Below, piece after piece: positions 11,765 through 22,609 of a stretch of DNA of 64,000 nt. The stretch is from contig JACGCK010000066.1 of assembly GCA_014925825.1 (NCBI GenBank), positions 62,001-126,000 on the forward strand, in the 5' to 3' direction. The translations under genes were made by a program, and so were the position numbers. Under the pieces are notes generated by a model that saw only the letters and a program-made list of their open reading frames with translations, had not been told where the DNA came from and did no database searches. The DNA comes from Pholiota molesta. Its lineage: Eukaryota; Basidiomycota; Agaricomycetes; Agaricales; Strophariaceae. Each line of letters opens with the position of its first letter. Position 1 is the stretch's first letter.

Positions 11765-13795
11765 TCATGCCTGAGTGGCTGAGCGCTGAATATTAGCAGA
11801 GGGAGCCCCAGCAGGCAGCGGCGTCCGCGTCCAATCAGGGAGAATATTTCGAGAACGCGTCCTCGAATCCGGAGCAACATCCATCTCCTCATCATCATCT
11901 GCATTTCTATTAGAGTCCTCCTCGTCCCATTTCTCGCGTGGCACCTCAACGCCTCCAGTTTTGAGAGATCTAATTCCACACGCCGTAAGCTTGAAGCTCA
12001 AATACGGCTTAAACTACAAAATAAAACGTACCCAGCCAAAGAACCTCCGACCCATGCCAGACACGCAGGTGCAAATGCAGGCGCCTTCCCTGCGTTCGCC
12101 GCCGCTCTCTCTGAAGTCACAGGCGGCGGTGAGGGATTGTTGAGAATTGCAAAGTAGGGCAGCAGGGGACGGAGGGGACCGTATTTATCGTACGCCGGCG
12201 GATCAGGCCTGTCTGGGCGTGTTTGGTGTCGAGAGAGTGCAGCAGGCGGGGTGATTGCGCGGATGATCTCAGCGTGGAGACGCGGTATGAATCCTGGCAG
12301 CATCGCAGTTCCGCCTGAGACGAGGATGGAAGAGGCCATCGTTTTGCGAAGATCGCGGGGGACCTGGGAAGAGATTAAAAAGGGGGTGAAAGGGCAATTC
12401 GTTAATAACTTACTTTCAAAAGCGCATCCAAAACCGTCTCTGCCAGGCTGCTCTCGTCTACATCGCCACTTTCGAAGAGGAGCTCCGCTGCGCGTTCTCT
12501 TATCCACCCAGGGATAATCAGTGTCCCTCGCCCAGTGCCCATTTGCTGCGACTGAGGAGGCGTGACACGCATCTGAATATCCGTAGCGGTCGAATGCCGC
12601 TGGTACATCGACGCCAGAGCCTGCAAATGATTTTCCCCAGGATTCTCCCCTTCCGCACCCCGCAGGTCTGAAACCACCGCATAATCAGAATCCTGCTGCG
12701 ACGTCTCACTATGCGTGATGTCCGACTCGGTGTACGATATATCGCTCGGCGGGAAATCCATCTCGGAGCCTTCGTCCTCCGCTGCTGGCGTCGCGGTTCT
12801 CTCTGGTTCGCGTCCGGGTCCGGGGGCAAGTACATTACCGACAAAGCAGCAGCGCGTTTTGATCTCTTCGACGACGGCGTCGGTCAAGACCTCTTGCGGC
12901 ACACGGGTAGATCGGTTGGCAGAAGGGACGCTGATAGCTGCGCTTAATGAGGATGGCGGCGGTAGGTAAGTGGCAAACATGAGCAGTAGAGCGCGGATGT
13001 GGGACGTCAGCTGTGCGCCGGCGATGGGTGTTGTTTGAATTTGGGGGAACATGGGTCTTGCGGCGAATATCTAATGCAGAATTAGGCTGTAGTAGAGTGC
13101 ATGAGACGAAAGCACACACAGGGAGGGCAACAGATTCCAAATGACCACAGTCTATAACCAGGCCTGTTATTCGTCCCACCGCAAGGAGTGATAATAAATG
13201 ACTACATGCAAAAGATACTGAAGGAACCTAAACTATTCGATAAGTATGAATATTCACCAAATAATCAATTAGGCTCGCACCTGATTTTCAAACAAGATTC
13301 GCGCGATTATCTCCTTGATATAGAGAGGAAGTAAGGGATGCTCGACCAGTATCACCTTACGCGCCTTGGGATCTGCCAACAAAGAGCTTCATAGATCCAT
13401 CAGTAGTTAAGACTACGCTCGCAGAAAAGGGCTCACTCATGAAACACTGAGCGCAAACACGTCTGCAAGCGCGCCTCAAGCAGCTTTTCCTCCTCCGCTC
13501 TTTCACCAGAATCCTTCGCGCGCGTGAGCTTCCAGAACGGTGCAGCATTCGAACTGCCACCGCCATAAAAGACATCTCGCGGCCTCCCTTCTCCACTGAA
13601 GCCAACTTTCCATATCCTTGATCCTGGATCAATAACAACGCGGTCTTCTACGCCATATAGAGAATGCCGTCGAGTGGTCGCATAATGTGGCGATGAATGT
13701 ACGCCTGGTGCATTGGTGGCGGCGACGCGCGCGGTTGCTGGCGTCGTAGGGTTGTAAGTAGCTTTTGTTCGTGGTGTGACAGGTGGGTTGGACAT
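11765..13795 (-). CDS. ARP10: actin-related protein Arp10 (dynactin pointed-end complex)
   Basis: Six exons (13795-13437, 13386-13281, 13227-13120, 13070-12414, 12363-12032, 11969-11765) encode 588 residues. Matches to the ACTR10/Arp10 family run in order: DPGSRIWKVGFSGEGRPRD, then FHDSLLADPKARKVILVE, VPSVSFACSHLLSLLAVGR, LVIDCGHLESVALP, RPMFPQIQTTPIAGAQL, IKTRCCFVG, MASSILVSGGTAMLPGF and CLAWVGGSLAG. Arp10 caps the pointed end of the Arp1 filament in dynactin and helps dynein-driven transport of nuclei and vesicles. The protein is longer than animal ACTR10 (about 417 aa). The extra length lies in a proline/threonine N-terminal lead (about 45 residues), a Ser/Glu-rich middle insert (about residues 295-350, many acidic SDISYTESD-like repeats), a Pro-rich loop near 460, and an acidic Arg/Asp tail. 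Confidence 0.85.
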
Positions 13796-14612
13796 TTTGC
13801 CTTGTAATATAGGATGTCAAGTTGCAAGGCGCATACCGATGAGAAACCAGCCCCGACTTCAGACGGTGTGCACTGGATGTCGATGAACTGTGCCTGGCGT
13901 TGAGTCTATCCTGTGGGAAACAAGGACAAATAATGAACCCACCACTCGTCATTTCTTTTGCTTTCAACTTGTTGCCCTCATTCATTCCAGCTCAAGCATC
14001 CATGAACATTCCTCACTTACATATAAATCGAATTGCTAAAACCGATCCCTTTCTCTTCGGATACTTGGTACATGTGAACCATATGGCCTAACGCCGACGG
14101 GGGAGCGGTCTGGTCACCTGTTGCCTCGGCACTCAAGGCTTGTTGTACGAATCTGCTGTGTACTTATGAACCTTCAAACAGCTTCAAACTCCCCATCAAT
14201 TTGGCTCAGGCGCTATACTCTTGCCGATATCAGACAGTACTCTAACCTTCAAGCGATCTATGTTTGTTATCTCAATAATTCAAACTTGCCAACTCTTTTA
14301 TGAACCTCGTTGCTTTCCTGCGCACTGCGCGGCGCAGCAAGACCACAACAAATGGCGTATCCATTCTGAAGAATTTACGAGCCTTGAGTCCGATGAATTG
14401 GTATATTCGTACCCGAACATTGACTATTGACAATATGACAGGCTTCTGTCATGAGCGCTGAGCGCTGAACGCCAATGTAGATTTCATCAACACTCGCCTC
14501 TGGAATGGACGCGCTATCAGATATGCTAATTTTGACCCAATGGAATCTATCTTATATAAACGCGTTTTCAACACCTGAACGTCAGCGATTAATATCCACG
14601 ACATTTGGAAAA
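13796..14612. other. divergent promoter region
   Basis: Shared upstream region of Arp10 (-) and arrestin-like copy 2 (+). No gene seen; an upstream ATG at 14505 is in frame with the arrestin gene but lies 5' of the likely TATA box. Confidence 0.5.
14553..14560 (+). promoter_or_regulatory. TATA box of arrestin-like copy 2
   Basis: TATATAAA stands 53 bases before the ATG at 14613. It makes the upstream in-frame ATG at 14505 unlikely to be used. Confidence 0.45.
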
Positions 14613-16039
14613 ATGGACTCTAAATCTGCTAAAGAATCAAACGCCTTAAACAACATAATAATGGACTCAGAATCCCTGCCGCCATATATACGACAAGACT
14701 CTGCTGCTCGACAAAGGGAGTTCAAAGAGTTTTCTATCTCCTTTGAAGAGGGAGACAAGGTTCAAGGCGCTTTGAGCCTCCTCTTTGATGCTAACCTCTC
14801 CAAGAACGCTCCAACTCTCCTGGAAGGCTCCCCTCTAAAAGGCAACTTCCGTTTGAATTTAGACCATCCCGACTCAATCAGTTCTATAACATTTGGGGTA
14901 TGCAATTCCTTCCCTTCACACTCTATTACATGCTTATTATGAACCACAGGTGGATGGCGAGTTTCTCCTGGGCGGAGTTACGGGGACCGACGAGAATTAT
15001 TTCTTTCTGAAAGACGAGCGCAGTCTTTGGTCAACAACCGATGGCGAACCTCAGACAAGCTTAAACAATAGCACACCGTTATCAAGGTCGACGTTCAAAG
15101 GATCCCTCCACGGAGAATACACCTGGCCTATCTCAGTAGAGCTGCCAAAAGAGGTCATCATAACGAAGAAAAAAGATTCTCGGTCTTTCATTCTTCCCCA
15201 GTCCTTCAATGAACAGTTTATTCGTGCGACTATCAGGTACACAGTATGGCTCAAGGTTGCAAGACATGGTTTCCTGGCATCAGATAAGACGTACGGCTTT
15301 CATCAATTTCCCATTGAATGTATATGCAAATTAACTCCCATCTCAGGTTGTCTATGCCGTTTGGATATTTGAGAGTTACTCGGCCACCGTCCTTCCCTCC
15401 TCTCAGACAAGTGGCGTATCAGGAGGGCACACCCCTTCTTGCCCCATCTGTATATCCTGATGGTTGGCACACTGAGGGACCGGTCCAAATTGAAGGAATT
15501 CTTTCGAAGACGGTGCCTTTTGGCGCTCAATGCACTGTATGCCATCCTCATGTTCATCCCTTGTGTGTTATTAACGAAACGAAATACTTCAGCTTTACGT
15601 CGCCAACCCAGTAAGTTTAAGAGGTGTCTATATAATTAACAATGGCATGGTATTCTGATATTTCGCCCACTTCTAGCTCGCATACACCGCAGGAAGTGTC
15701 ATCCCGCTCTTCTTGCGCATCGAAAGCGCGCACACGCAGGCGTTGGACTTACTTTCTGACCCGAAGGCGATTCATGTGCGCGTTCGACGGTACACCGTTG
15801 ACCATATCCATGCAAATAGCAAAGTCGATAACAGTTCATTCCGAGATTATCTCGACTATTCCCAACGCGCCGTCTGGTGGGCAGCAGATGCACACCCCGG
15901 CTCCGAAGGAGTGCGCTTGCTGAACGGCGAATTACACTTGAAACCGGGCATGACGCCTAACTCGGAGTTGGGTAATTTTATACTGAGAGTAAGAACTTGC
16001 TTGTGGCTGATAGAGTATCCCATTCTGACCTTTTTTTTT

Positions 16040-16080
<41 letters not shown>

Positions 16081-16296
16081 CGTTACCAGTAGTCTGTAAT
16101 GTTGTACGATTTCGATGCCGTTGCGCTTCAATTTAAGGAGAAGAAGTTCCTCCAAGAAGTACCCATCGAAATCTGCACCTTCTTTGGACCAGGACCGCAT
16201 CCCAAGGCAATCACACCTCACAATACTGAGCCTGATGTTGGCTATGGCAAGTTGATTGTACCATATATGGATGAGTATAGCAAAGGATTTTACTAG
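14613..16296 (+). CDS. arrestin-like N-terminal domain protein (copy 2)
   Basis: Six exons (14613-14897, 14950-15290, 15347-15536, 15593-15610, 15677-15988, 16093-16296) encode 449 residues. It parallels copy 1 along its length: EFKEFSISFEEG, NLDHPDSISSITFG, GEYTWPISVELPKE, MPFGYLRVTRPPSFPP, LAYTAGSVIPLFLRIES, QALDLLSDPKAIHVRVRR, AVWWAADAHPG, LNGELHLKPGMTP, and ICTFFGPGPHPKA near the end. The exon order, including an 18-nt exon (LYVANP), matches the paralogue at 2892-4494. The last intron holds a run of about 50 T and ends in a CAGTAG double acceptor; only the second AG (16091-16092) avoids an in-frame TAG. The start was set by the TATA box at 14553; MDSES at 14661 is an alternative. Confidence 0.8.
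16031..16080 (+). repeat. poly(T) tract in an intron
   Basis: Fifty bases, all T except one C at 16041, inside the last intron of arrestin-like copy 2. It may act as an extended polypyrimidine tract; its true length is likely to vary or be misread. Confidence 0.9.
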
Positions 16297-16618
16297 GAAA
16301 TGATCTGGAAATTGGGGGATATTTTTATGTACGTTGCGCAGATTGAACCTTTGTATTTATATCGCAAACTCAGAGAAATGAAATGAGTTATAATAATACT
16401 TGCCATGACCTTTTTCAAAAGTTGGAATCCTGCTTGATTTCCCTTCGTCGACCTCTAAGGATTATACTTATTGATTTGAGTACAAGCCATCATTATGGAT
16501 ATTGTGCGGGACTGCCTTTAAGAATACATTGTGTGTACAAAACGGCTGCGAAAAAAACCATCCGCGTAGTATAAGACCAATGGAAAACATATCGGTTAGA
16601 CAAAGAATAACAAGATTT
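16297..16618. other. convergent spacer, no gene seen
   Basis: 3' ends of arrestin-like copy 2 (+) and eIF6 (-) face each other here. Confidence 0.5.
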
Positions 16619-17587
16619 TTATGCCCAGTTGTCGATTAGTGAGTCGCGCATCTCTCCAATTACAGCCGTAGAGTCCTGTCCTTGTAGCTCTGCGAAACAA
16701 ATTAACATTAGAGAGTGAAAAACAATGCCGATCTGGTGAGATAACGCACTGAAAGTTGCCTCGATCACGCTGATTTCTGTTGCTGTGGTCTCGAGACCAG
16801 TGAATGCACACCAATCGTTCACGATCAGACCGGCGCCTATAACATCTGAACCACGATTCACTGTACCAGCCTGACAAGCGAGACGATTAAAACCGAGACT
16901 ACTCAATTCTTTCGCAAGAGGACATACCACCAAAGGTATTTGCAGCAAGCTACTCAGTTCATCCTGATCTTGCACACTGGTGAGGGGATGCACGAGGCCT
17001 CCCTGGTTGGTGATCGCACAATAGCTGCCCACAAGCACGTTATCGGCGATGGTTTGTCGGAACACTTCGACCTTCAGCACATCCGCGATGATCTCTTCTG
17101 TCTCGCGATCTACATCGGGGTGCACGAGGGCGACGTGGTCGTTGCAGGCGATGACGTTTCCGAGCGCAGATAGACGCTCTTCCACGCGTTGGATTGCTAC
17201 GGCGTCGGGGAGGGAGTTTCGCAGGTGCTGGAGCTCCTGATCGGTCGTGGTAGACGGTACGAGGAGTCCATGTCGGTTTCCTATGATATGAAAGTTAGAC
17301 AAGATGAACGAGAAACGGAGAAAAATTTCGTTTATTTTGCCCACCTGCGGTCAATCGGCCAATTATCCGCGTGCCGCCAATGCTGGTGTGCACAATAGGG
17401 ATGACGTCTCCAAGCTGGCTCTCGAACGCCGAGTAGAAGTTGGTGCTGCCTTGGATTGCAGCCAGGCAGTAGCTGTTTGTCAGTTTGGCGAAGACGCCGA
17501 TGTCGCTGTGGTTCTCGAACTGGAGACCTAAATATCATTCGGATGGGATGACGGTCTGTAGAAGCTGTAGAGCTTACGGGTAGCCAT
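16619..17587 (-). CDS. TIF6: eukaryotic translation initiation factor 6 (60S anti-association factor)
   Basis: Five exons (17587-17578, 17527-17345, 17280-16928, 16870-16750, 16689-16619) encode exactly 245 residues, the family's usual length. The first exon is 10 nt (MAT + 1 base) and splices to [20 protein letters not shown]. Other family landmarks are [87 protein letters not shown] and [10 protein letters not shown]. The 57-nt intron at 16871-16927 is a multiple of three and open in frame, so it is easily missed; removing it restores PLV-AGTVNRG. eIF6 binds nascent 60S subunits in the nucleolus and cytoplasm and blocks early joining to 40S. Divergent from NDUFAF7 (307 bp between starts). 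Confidence 0.95.
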
Positions 17588-17894
17588 ATTTGCAGAGAGA
17601 CTAGGGTATTCGAGGTCGTTAGATTTCTTTTGGCGGAAGATGTAGTAAGGACGGGGAGGGGATAGATTGATGTGTGTAGATAACTAACTTTATACGATTA
17701 GATAATGTCAACCCTGCTCAAGTTTTTCGACGAGTCACGGTGCGTCACACAATCACACTTCGGTCGCGTCGACGGGTCAGCAGGTTGCGGTTCCGGTTCG
17801 CTCAGTGCTAGCGCTCACCATCGGCTTGAATCCTCTTTATGTGAGTCAATTCTTAGCTTGACCACATGTATTGGGGCCTTATTATCTTTCCTAG
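17588..17894. promoter_or_regulatory. bidirectional promoter region eIF6 / NDUFAF7
   Basis: 307 bases separate the two divergent ATGs. No clear TATA box was seen in either direction. Confidence 0.4.
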
Positions 17895-19568
17895 ATGATC
17901 GGAAGACATCTTCTGACTCGGCCTCTCTGGCGCATTGCACCACCGTTGCCGTCAAAGGTTCTACGCGCTCCGAGCAGCATTGCCATTCGACAGAATCACA
18001 ATGCAGTTCCGAAGAAGACTGTCGTAGAACAGTATTTGCTTGACCGGATAAAGGTACTGTTTCTTACTACGTCTTGCATGTCGAATGATTGACGAACGTA
18101 CCAGCTGGCAGGACCGCTTCCGTTTGCAACTTACATGCAACAATGTCTCTCGCATCCAACGCGTGGTTATTATATGAACCCCGAGAACACCGTGTTCGGG
18201 GCGCAAGGAGACTTTATTACGAGTCCTGAGATCAGTCAAATGTTCGGAGAGGTACGTCAATTCTCTGCTTTCGTGGAACTTTAAGGACGTCTTTATATTG
18301 AACGCTGAATAGCTCATCGCAGTATGGTTAATTATGCAATACCATTCTACCAAGAAACAATATCCGTTGAGAATAATCGAGCTGGGACCAGGGAGGGGAA
18401 CTCTAATGGCAGATATATTAAGGGTACGTTTCTTCTTTGCGAGCAATCGCTGTTTTTTTTTTGCTTTCACTGACCAGCTTACAGGTGGTCCTGCACTTCC
18501 TCCCTGGACAGCCTGTCAACGTCCACCTCGTGGAAACAAGTTTGTCTATGCGTGCAACTCAAAAAGAACATCTGGCCTATGCCGATCAAACTAATGTCAA
18601 GTTGCATTGGCATGAATCCATAGATGAAATATCTCCCAGTCCCTTTAAATATACTATGTTGGTAGCTCATGAGTTCTTCGATGCGCTGCCCATACATATC
18701 TTGAAGGTACGAACACCATCTTTCTTTCCCCTTCGAATCTTACTTATAGTTTTGAGCAGAAAGCAGAAAATGGTGAATGGCACGAAGTTCTTGTCGCGTC
18801 AAACATCGACCAGAAAGAAACCAGCACCATCGACTCTGCCGAAGCCCCCGAACTTGTCGCGTCTACTTCTTCAGCGTCTTTCCGTTACGTATTAGCACCT
18901 CAACCATCACCTATCTCTACCGTCCTCGGATTCTCATCCCCCAGATTTAAAGAGCTCCCGGCAGGCTCCACATTAGAAGTCTCGCCCACATCGTTCAAGA
19001 TAGCCCGCAAAGTAGGCGAGCTGCTCGCAAGCGGGAGCCCAAATGAGAAAAGACCTTCTATTGGGGGCTCTGGCTTGATAATTGACTATGGTGCAAGTCG
19101 TGCATTCGACAACTCTCTCAGGGTATGTTCCACCAACTGTTTGGCTGAAGGCTGAACCTTTTTTTTCTCATTGCTTTTGGGATATAGGCATTCCAAAACC
19201 ACAAGATCGTGGACGTGTTCCACGAACCAGGAAATACTGATCTCACAGCCAACGTCGACTTCGAATACCTCAAAGAAGCCATGGCCGATCTCGTGGCCGC
19301 CCACGGGCCCATTGACCAACGCACATTTTTGAATGGCATGGGGCTCCCAACGCGCTTGCAAGGCTTGTTGAAGAGGGCGGAGACGCAAGAGCAAAAGGAG
19401 CGTCTTCAGCTAGCGGCGTCTAGATTGGTAGATGCGGATGGTATGGGCGGGCAGTATCAAGTGTTGGGTATTACGAATGCGCGTCAACCTTCAGAAGAAG
19501 GGGGTGAGAGTGTCCCAATTTACCCTTTCGTAGGTAATCAAAAGGATAGTAATGATAATCTACTTTAA
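17895..19568 (+). CDS. NDUFAF7: NDUFAF7-type protein arginine methyltransferase, mitochondrial
   Basis: Six exons (17895-18053, 18105-18251, 18313-18423, 18485-18706, 18760-19122, 19188-19568) encode 460 residues. The N-terminus (MIGRHLLTRPLWRIAPP...) is Arg-rich and lacks acidic residues, as expected of a mitochondrial presequence. The DUF185/MidA fold follows: LAGPLPFATYMQQCLSHP, GYYMNPENTVFGAQGDFITSPEISQMFGE, SAM-binding ELGPGRGTLMADILR, VAHEFFDALPIHILK, LIIDYG, and VDVFHEPGNTDLTANVDF. In animals and amoebae NDUFAF7 dimethylates an arginine of the NDUFS2 subunit early in complex I assembly. The spacer with FRA10AC1 downstream is 143 bp, convergent. Confidence 0.9.
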
Positions 19569-19711
19569 AATGGATGCACACTTGGACTATACTTATCCGT
19601 GGAGTACTTGGTTGAGTTTGGGGTGGCATTGTTTTAGAAGAGGGAATCAAGGATGATCATTGGGTTAGGCAGGTATCAATGTCAAATATAGGCAAGGAGG
19701 GAGGAACAAGG

Positions 19712-20560
19712 TCATGAAGGTCTCGGAGAGTTTGTGCGCTTTGATTGTTTATTCTCTCCACGGGTGCGGTGAGGTGATTTCGAACGAGACCTTCGACGTC
19801 TTCTTGATGACTTTTCTTTCTCATCTACATCTTCTCTCGAACGCTTTTTCCGCCGATGAGCTTCGAGACCATTCCCCTCTTCTTCGCTCTCTACCTTTAT
19901 CCTCCCAACCGCGCTAGCATCCTCCAACGAATCCGGAGGTAGAGCAGAAGCCCGAGCTTTTTCCTTCTCCATTGACCGCTTCCACATGAGCTTCTTGACG
20001 CAGCGCCTGCATAATACCACCTTGACCAGTGCGGATTTACTCGCTCCATGCTCCACATACGCGAAGGGGAGCTCCAACGTCGTGAGTGGGACCTTACTGC
20101 CTTCTTCGTCTTCTCGAAACCGGGGTGCGAAGTGGTGCTCGCAGCGCGTGTTTCCGCAGGTCGTCTCCCCCGATCCCGAGAGCACTTCGTCTTCTGTACG
20201 CCATCTTAGGGCAAACTAAAATAAACGGGTAGGATGAGTCGAACAAGCGCGGTTGAAGAACTAGAGGTGACGCACATTCCCTGACTTGTAATGCTTCAGA
20301 TCGCACACCGCAAATTCGCGATAGAGGTTGGAGTAGTACTTCCCAGCGAGCTTCTCGTCCCAAGTCGATGGTTGTTCATCTTCTTCTCGTAGGAATCTAG
20401 CGGAAGTGGATCGTAAGCATCAGGGATTCGTTTTCCGGCAGCTTCAAAGGTGTGATAGCGAGACGTACTTGTGAGATGCCTTTAGGATCTCAAATTCTGT
20501 GATTCCCACAGGCTTTGGAGCGTTGGTCTTGGAAGAGCTTGCATATGGATATAGCGCCAT
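19712..20560 (-). CDS. FRA10AC1-like nuclear protein
   Basis: Three exons (20560-20469, 20396-20276, 20215-19712) encode 238 residues. It follows the FRA10AC1 family: ITEFEILKASHKFLREEDE, TWDEKLAGKYYSNLYREF, CDLKHYKSGNFALRWRTEDE, a C-x4-C pair in ETTCGNTRCEHHF, FAYVEHGASKSALVKVVLC and a second C-x2-C in LCRRC. The four cysteines probably bind zinc. The tail is Lys/Arg/Ser-rich (RRRRRSRSKSPHR) and resembles RS-type nuclear localisation sequences. The human homologue associates with spliceosomes; the exact role in fungi is not known. An in-frame upstream extension exists, but its start codon is not ATG. Confidence 0.85.
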
Positions 20561-20917
20561 CCGATAATAGCTCTGCGCCCAATAATGCACGAGGTATAAG
20601 GATAAGTAGTTTAGCGCTCGGAGCCCGAAGCCAGGAGTTAGGAGCAAGTGGCCAACAAGTGGCTCATCGTCAGATTTATTACCGGCCCGCTAATTGACCT
20701 AGTCATGGTCACACTTTGCTTCCTGCCACCACGTCGGAGAATATCATCTTGACTTGAAGCCTAAGCTTCAAGTCTTCCTTATACCAACCAGGCTGCTACT
20801 ATGTCTGAAAACCCTCAAAAACCTCAACACATTACTGAGAATCATCAGCTACGCCCCCCAACTCACTTTTTGGGTTCCCTATCAGGGATCTACTGAGCGA
20901 CAAAACGCGGAGAACTA

Positions 20918-22609
20918 TTATATTGATTCAACAGCAGCCCATGGTAACAATACCCCACACAAATCGCCTGCAAGCTCAACGTCCTCGAATTTGACTATCT
21001 TCCACTTTACTCCCGCCTCTCTCAGCCATAATATCCTCTTCAGCGTCTCACCATCCACAACCCCATCTGAATTCGAACCCACCCTCGCTCTCACGGAAAT
21101 CGCGACGGATTCAAGGGCATGTCTATGGCGTTCGGTGGCCTCTGGTGAATGTGCGACAGGAGTACCAAAGATATTCGGGAGCATCGTCCAGTCATGGACC
21201 ATGGGCGTCACAGAAGCATCGCAAACCATGAGCATGTCCAAATCAAACGAACGGAGGGCTGGAAGGTGTCGCGGCTCTTTTCTCCCGTTGACGATTGAGA
21301 ATTCCGCGAGGAGCGCAAAGAGACTTGGCACTGGCGACGCGTCACAAAAATCTATGTGGAGATGCTGCAATGTTGGGACTCCTTGACACAATGCCACAAG
21401 ATCTGATGTGGATGGCTTTGCGTATACGAGGGAGAACGTTTCCAAAGAACATCCGGATTTCCTCAGAAAGTCAACAATCAGGGGCATTTCAACTAGGTCC
21501 TGAGTAAAGTCGATCACGAGGGTCATCAAAGAAGAACACGATGAATGCTCAAAAATCTTCTTATACAAAAGAGTTTGCACGAATTCAAGATACTGAATGT
21601 TTGAGTGCACGATGGGATTTTGTGGTAGCACAATATGCCCGCCCTCGGGACCTATTCCATAGTCCCGGGAGGGCTGACGAAGTGTATAGTGCGTGAGACA
21701 GGGAGCTCTGCGTAGAGCTTCAAAGCAGTCGGAGAGCGTAACGCATTCCATCTCCAAGTGTGTGATGTGCTGCCAATCGACGTTTATCTGAATGAGCTGG
21801 ATTCTTGAGATCGAAAGTGAGCGCAATCGCTGAGGATGTAGATTGAGCTCTGTCTTGGTACGATGGGAAGAATCGATCAAGTGAAGCGTGCGCAGTTGTG
21901 AGAGGTCTTGTCCGTCACCCGTAAGGTATTTCAGCAATTCAGAGTGACCCGCGTATTTGAACTTCACCCAACGATTAGCGCATCTGTTGAGCACAGAGGT
22001 AATATGGATACCGTCATGCATGGCCTCATGACTGACATGGAGGCTGATTGAGAGGGGAAGTGAGCCAGCACGGTCTATCCATTTTTGAATGGACCGAGGC
22101 TGAGGGAAGCTGTGAGAACTTAAGGTCAGGGGACACAGGAAAAGGGTTTGCCAGAGTTGAGGCGCTGCGTGTGCTATAGTTCTCCAATATCGACAGACAG
22201 CCGAAAGGATCAATGGAGCACGAATTACTTGTCTAGAATCGAATGTTATATGTTGAAGGTCGATGTCCATAGCGTCCGCAGGTATGCAAAATGCGAAGAT
22301 ATCTGCGACGATTTCTGGGGGTAGACGGTGAATGAGCCGATCGTGATTGTAGTTCACCTGCTCCTTCAACTTCTGACGTTCACACACCAAGCCAACAAGC
22401 ATCAGCCTTATTTCCTTGATTTTGGTGTCCATTTCCAGAAGTTGTGTGCATGGACCGCAAAAGTTGGGGTCTGCGAGATCGCACAGATATTTGCTAGGAT
22501 CGCTAAGAAACTTGCACTCTTGACAACGGATTGACATAGTAGAGTTACTAACGGCACCAAGAGACAAGTGATAGATATTAGGACAAGTAAGATGAGTTGA
22601 GAATGCCAT
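20918..22609 (-). CDS. F-box protein with LRR-like C-terminal region
   Basis: A single exon of 563 residues. The N-terminus has a Cys cluster (RCQEC...YLCDLADPNFCGPC) and a coiled segment (LEMDTKIKEIRLMLVGLVCE), then the F-box LIHRLPPEIVADIFAFCIP (about residues 91-110) and the usual VCRYWRTIAHAAPQLWQTLF. The rest is an irregular leucine-rich region with strands such as LRTLHLIDSS, LRSLSISRIQLIQIN and LQHLHIDFCDA. This is the standard agaricomycete F-box layout, a large and fast-changing family of SCF ubiquitin-ligase adaptors. The start could be Met1 (22609) or Met25 (22537, MSIRCQEC), which matches the family's usual start better. Confidence 0.85.
   Translation of the reverse strand: MAFSTHLTCPNIYHLSLGAVSNSTMSIRCQECKFLSDPSKYLCDLADPNFCGPCTQLLEMDTKIKEIRLMLVGLVCERQKLKEQVNYNHDRLIHRLPPEIVADIFAFCIPADAMDIDLQHITFDSRQVIRAPLILSAVCRYWRTIAHAAPQLWQTLFLCPLTLSSHSFPQPRSIQKWIDRAGSLPLSISLHVSHEAMHDGIHITSVLNRCANRWVKFKYAGHSELLKYLTGDGQDLSQLRTLHLIDSSHRTKTELNLHPQRLRSLSISRIQLIQINVDWQHITHLEMECVTLSDCFEALRRAPCLTHYTLRQPSRDYGIGPEGGHIVLPQNPIVHSNIQYLEFVQTLLYKKIFEHSSCSSLMTLVIDFTQDLVEMPLIVDFLRKSGCSLETFSLVYAKPSTSDLVALCQGVPTLQHLHIDFCDASPVPSLFALLAEFSIVNGRKEPRHLPALRSFDLDMLMVCDASVTPMVHDWTMLPNIFGTPVAHSPEATERHRHALESVAISVRARVGSNSDGVVDGETLKRILWLREAGVKWKIVKFEDVELAGDLCGVLLPWAAVESI

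Noticed and set aside
12251..12969. Plus-strand open frames of 78-88 codons
   Set aside because: Antisense to the large Arp10 exons, which carry clear family motifs.
14505..14612. Upstream in-frame ATG extending arrestin-like copy 2 by 36 residues
   Set aside because: A TATATAAA box lies between this ATG and the one at 14613, and the extra residues have no match in the paralogue.
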